From: Mycteria americana
Taxonomy: Eukaryota > Chordata > Aves > Ciconiiformes > Ciconiidae
Length of the DNA stretch: 64,000 nucleotides
Direction: 5' to 3'
Assembly (NCBI RefSeq): GCF_035582795.1
Contig: NC_134366.1
Location: 109,933,756 to 109,997,755, forward strand
Shown piece after piece: positions 60,339 to 64,000 of this stretch (position 1 is its first letter; each line of letters opens with the position of its first letter). The notes beneath the pieces were generated by a model, which was not told the origin of the DNA, ran no database searches, and saw nothing but the letters and a program-made list of their open reading frames with translations. The translations under genes were made by a program, and so were the position numbers.

Positions 60339-63300
60339 GTAAGATTGCTCCCAGCCTTGCCCTGCTCACTGTCACTGGTCCCTGCGTCTCCTGGTGCAGG
60401 ACATGGTGATGAGCAGAGGGAGAGATGTGTGAAAGCACGTGAGAGGTTTAAAGACGGTGTGGATGGGGTCCCGTGCCTGCTGAGCGCTGCTGGTTGTCTC
60501 AGCATGGCAACTCGTTGTTTCTGGCGTGGGTGATAAAAGCGAGATAGAGGATGCCTTCATAAGGTGCAGGTGAACTTGTATTTTGGTGAAGGACACCTGA
60601 GAAGTATCTTAGTTGCCTATAGCAATGCTGTAGGGTAGGTAGTGTCTTCCCTGGACATCTCTGGGGCTGTTTTTCCCTGATTTATAAGCATCCTGTGCAC
60701 TGTTCTGCCTGTAGCGTGCAGGTGTAGCAAGGGCACAGCCTGTGTGGTGTAGCCCTGAAGCGCGTAAACTTATTATCGCCAGTGTGAGAGGCGTTTCTCT
60801 CCTCTTCTCTGCTTCGCTTCCCAAATTGTGTTTATAACTCCAAAGGCTATAATTAATCTCTCTGGATTAAAGCAGTCCTTTGAGCCTAACACTACTAAAT
60901 GGAACAAATTATTCTCCAAATAGCAGCAAAGTAAATATTTAAAAGAACACCATTAAGCACTTCTGTATCTTTTTTTTTAATATTTTATTTTTGTTGTTCA
61001 CCATTCTTTGTTTATAATACCCTCTTAGAAATGTGAGATTAACCATTCTTTCCTTACCAGTCTTGTGCTGGTTTTTTGTTTGTTTTCTGTTTGGTGAACA
61101 ATAACTTCTTCCTCTCATTTTCCTTCCTTTTGTTGTGAAGAACATGGTTATCTGTGAGTTAAACTCATTTTCAAGACCATTGCGGATGAAGTAATCTGCA
61201 CCATTGTGGAAGAGGGTGGGTTTATTCAATTAGCTGTGTTCTTTCAGGATTTTATATAATGTTGTGCTTTCTCCACTGGCTACAGACCCCGCAGCGGCAG
61301 AGCAACATTTTCCAGAATTGTGTATTAATAGTTACATGTTTTTCATAAAGTTTCGAAGCAAAGTTGGATATTTTTTTTTTGTCATTAAGCTTCTTTCATG
61401 AAAGTCCCATGGTTTTAGGACAACTAATGTTGGGGCTGACGCTGCTTGGCAATATAACTTTCGAAATGCAAGATGGAGAGGGAAGAGAGCTCCAAAGGAC
61501 TGAAATTGTAAAAAATTAAACCCATCTGTTTGTCCTTAAAACTTACAAGAACGGTCTTAACTTGATTTTGCTACGTCCTGGATCAAGTCCTTGATGGACA
61601 GATTGGGTGTGCACTAGAACAGAAACGTAAATTAAACCAAGAACTCTACTTTTTTTAATGCTTTCTTGCCCTTTCCATAAACTAGAACTCTAAAAAGTGC
61701 TAGCAACAAGCTGACTTAAATACTTTCACTGTGATTATTTGCCCATTTAAAAGACTCAGAATTTGACTTTCCCATCTGCTGTTGGATTTTGGACACTTAG
61801 ACAAAGTTTTTACGAAGCATACATACTTATTTTGTGTGAAAATCCATCAGCTGCCACCTGAAACACCTCCATACAGTTGACACAAGATGCAGTGATAAAA
61901 CTGCAGCTCTGTCTGGAGTTAAATGGGGCTGCCATGTTTTAGTGGTGTAAAGTACAGTGCCCTTATAGGAAGTGCTGTGATGGAAAACCATCTCTCTGGA
62001 GATGGGCTGAAAACACCGAAACACTTTTTCACATGATGTTCAAATAGGAAAGCTGTTCTTATGCACTCTCTGTATTAAGCACTTTATTTTTAATAAGAGG
62101 AGCTGTCTCATCTCTTTGCCTGTCCCGCTTCTTGCTTCAACTCAAGCTCTGAGCCCTTGTTGCAGGAGTGAAAGGTGGGAGTTAAAGTCACACAGCAGTT
62201 TCTCTCTCAGGAATTAAGGTGACTGGCTTAACCAGTGTCACTAGCCAACGCCTGGAAACTCATTTCTTTGGGTGCCAAATTGGTCTTTATCTTCTTTAAC
62301 TGTAAAGAAATAGAAAACTGATGGGCCTAAATAAAGGTCTATCTTGGAAAAGGGATGTGTTTGCATTGATGGGCTGGGAGGGTGGCTGCTGCATCTTATA
62401 TTTGCTAACGTCACAGCTGAAGAGCTAATCAATTAGTTAATTGGCTAATAAGAAATGTTTTAATCTTATGGCCAAGAGAAATGTTACCCTTGCTTCTTAA
62501 TAGAGTTTATTTAAATAAAATCACTGTGTCAATGAAGAGAACATTTTTTACAAGTGATAAAGAGTTTTTGGATTCAAAAGAAAGTTGTTTTTTGGGTTTT
62601 TGTTTGGTTTTGGGTTTGTTTTTTTTTAAGGAGTTTTCATAGGCCAATGTTCAAGACTTAAGTTTCTCAATTTTCTCTTTTTGGTATGCAGATTTACTGA
62701 CACTGCCCTTGCATTGTTTTCTAAGGGACTGGGGTCCTTCTGTCCAGCAGGCTGTAGGATTAGTTTTACTCTCCTGCAGATTGCTGCTTTAACTCGAGCG
62801 GCTTTCTTTCCCTCCCTTATGAACAGAAACTTAAGGTGTACAGAATACAGGCCAAATTCTGCCCTCATGTGCGCTCCAGCTAAAATCAGGTGTTCTGGTA
62901 TGGCCTTGAAGCACATTTTGTCCTGGAAGTGCTGCGGTTTGCTATCCTCTGCTGCGGCTTTTTGTAGTTATTCTTGCTGGTGAAGCTTTTCCGTCGAGAG
63001 CTGCGCTCCAGCCCCACGGACAGCATCCCTCCCCAGTGGAGGCGGGCACGCAGCGCTCTCGGTTCCTGTTCCTGACATGCCTTCTGCGGTATTATTTTTA
63101 CTCAGGCTGTGGTCAGGAAAATCTTGTGCTACTCATAAGGTTATATAATATCTGTAGGTTTTTTTTACTTTCATATCTTTACTTTTTTCCCTCCCTTTGA
63201 CACATTACTGTGCTATCCTGGGTCAGAAAAGGGCCTTGAGACTGCCAACTATTGAATGTTGTGGCCTTGACTCAGCTGAAAGTACTTCTTTGTGCGTTTA

Positions 63301-64000
63301 ATTCTTAAGACTCTTAGTAGTCCTGTTGACACACAGTGTCTTGCGGCCGGGAAGCTGGCAATGCACCTCCGTGGTCACTTAGGGCCAACAGATGTTGGGG
63401 ATGAGGGTGACTGGGCCTGGGAAGTACTGATAGGGCTAATTGCACCTAAGCAAGAATTGCACCTTGCATGTGAAATGGGGTTGAGAGCCTCCAGGGTAGG
63501 CACTTCTTTGCTCTTAGCACATCAGTAATTTGTCTCTGCTGTGTACGTAGAGTAACATAATGATTTCTCAGGCACGGGGGTAGTGTTTGCAAACCCAGCT
63601 TATCAGCTGCCAGGGGGTGAGCTAGCTGGTTACAAAATGCTTTCCATCTTGTTGGAAGGAGGGTAAAAATCGGTTTTCTAGAGTCACGTAGGCAGTGTAC
63701 CGCCTGATACCTGTCATACGAAGATATATGCGTGATGTATATGTGCTTCACGTGATGGCCATGTGGGAAGAGGTGGCTCAGAGCACATTTGCTCTGTTAA
63801 GAGCAGCCTTTAAATATTTTCGAGGTCTTCCTGCCCCAGATGAGTCTTCGTTTTCATTTGGCATTCAAGCCACTAGCAAACTGTGCCTGAATTTCCACTG
63901 AGTTGCATCCAAAGCTGTTTGGATCACCTGTGAGTTGTTGCTCAGCACTTCCCCAACTTGAGGCTTTTTTTTTGTGATTTTCGTTTTAAGCTAAAATACC
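60339..64000 (+). other. ZNF516: ZNF516 intron following the first coding exon (incomplete)
   Basis: The intron begins with GTAAGA at 60339 and is not closed before the window ends. No reading frame here has zinc-finger spacing or looks like a continuation of the protein. Contents are ordinary AT-rich intron with short T-runs (about 60970, 61371, 62620) and a T/G-rich stretch near 62585-62630. I see no mobile element or RNA gene. Confidence 0.75.

Noticed and set aside
60339..60409. Continuation of the ZNF516 frame past the exon to the stop at 60409
   Set aside because: A strong GTAAGA donor lies at 60339, and ZNF516 proteins continue with more fingers; readthrough would give an unlikely C-terminus.
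1..64000. CR1 LINE copies, expected in a bird genome
   Set aside because: I looked for the typical CR1 3' ATTCTATG-type repeats and RT/endonuclease blocks on both strands and saw none; old fragments could still escape a reading by eye.

Overview
The window looks like nuclear DNA from a bird, transcribed on the + strand. Three things point that way. The one confident protein-coding exon (ending at 60338) is recognisable as the large first coding exon of ZNF516, a vertebrate multi-C2H2 zinc-finger transcriptional regulator. It sits behind a very long, T-rich intron. Two LTR copies (36841-37397 and 46347-46941) and one gutted ERV-L-like interior are of a kind I recognise from bird genomes, probably a non-galliform bird. 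Only these two interspersed elements could be recognised, which fits a compact, repeat-poor avian genome. No bacterial, plasmid, phage or CRISPR feature is present.

Layout. From 1 to about 10.4 kb is AT-rich intergenic DNA with no convincing exon. It holds clusters of homeodomain-type ATTA/TAAT cores (7.26-7.50 kb and 10.25-10.35 kb) that look like developmental non-coding elements. From about 10.5 to 14.2 kb is a complex of three GC-rich, CpG-dense cores. It carries (GGGCC)n, (GGC)n, (GAG)n and (TCC)n repeats, homopolymer G and C runs, a perfect CRE, and several consensus 5' splice donors. This is the likely ZNF516 promoter with one or more non-coding first exons. From there to 58309 is a first intron of about 44 kb (measured from a candidate donor in the last GC core). 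It has a GT-rich degenerate repeat block (14.9-15.2 kb), microsatellites, many poly-T tracts, candidate conserved elements, a 5'-LTR-containing ERV remnant (36.8-39.15 kb) and a solo LTR (46.35-46.94 kb). At 58310 a splice acceptor opens the first coding exon, which holds two short uORFs, the start codon and eight C2H2 fingers, and ends at a consensus donor (60338|60339). From 60339 to 64000 is the next intron, still open at the window edge.

How it fits together: the GC-rich region would start the transcript, 5'UTR exon(s) would splice across the long intron to 58310, and translation would begin at 58520 (conserved-looking start) or 58433 (29 residues longer). The rest of ZNF516, including the C-terminal fingers, lies beyond the window. 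I found no evidence for a previously undescribed biological system. The most useful leads are the structured promoter DNA, the uORF arrangement, the strand bias of poly-T tracts, and the ERV remnant whose polymerase active-site box is deleted.
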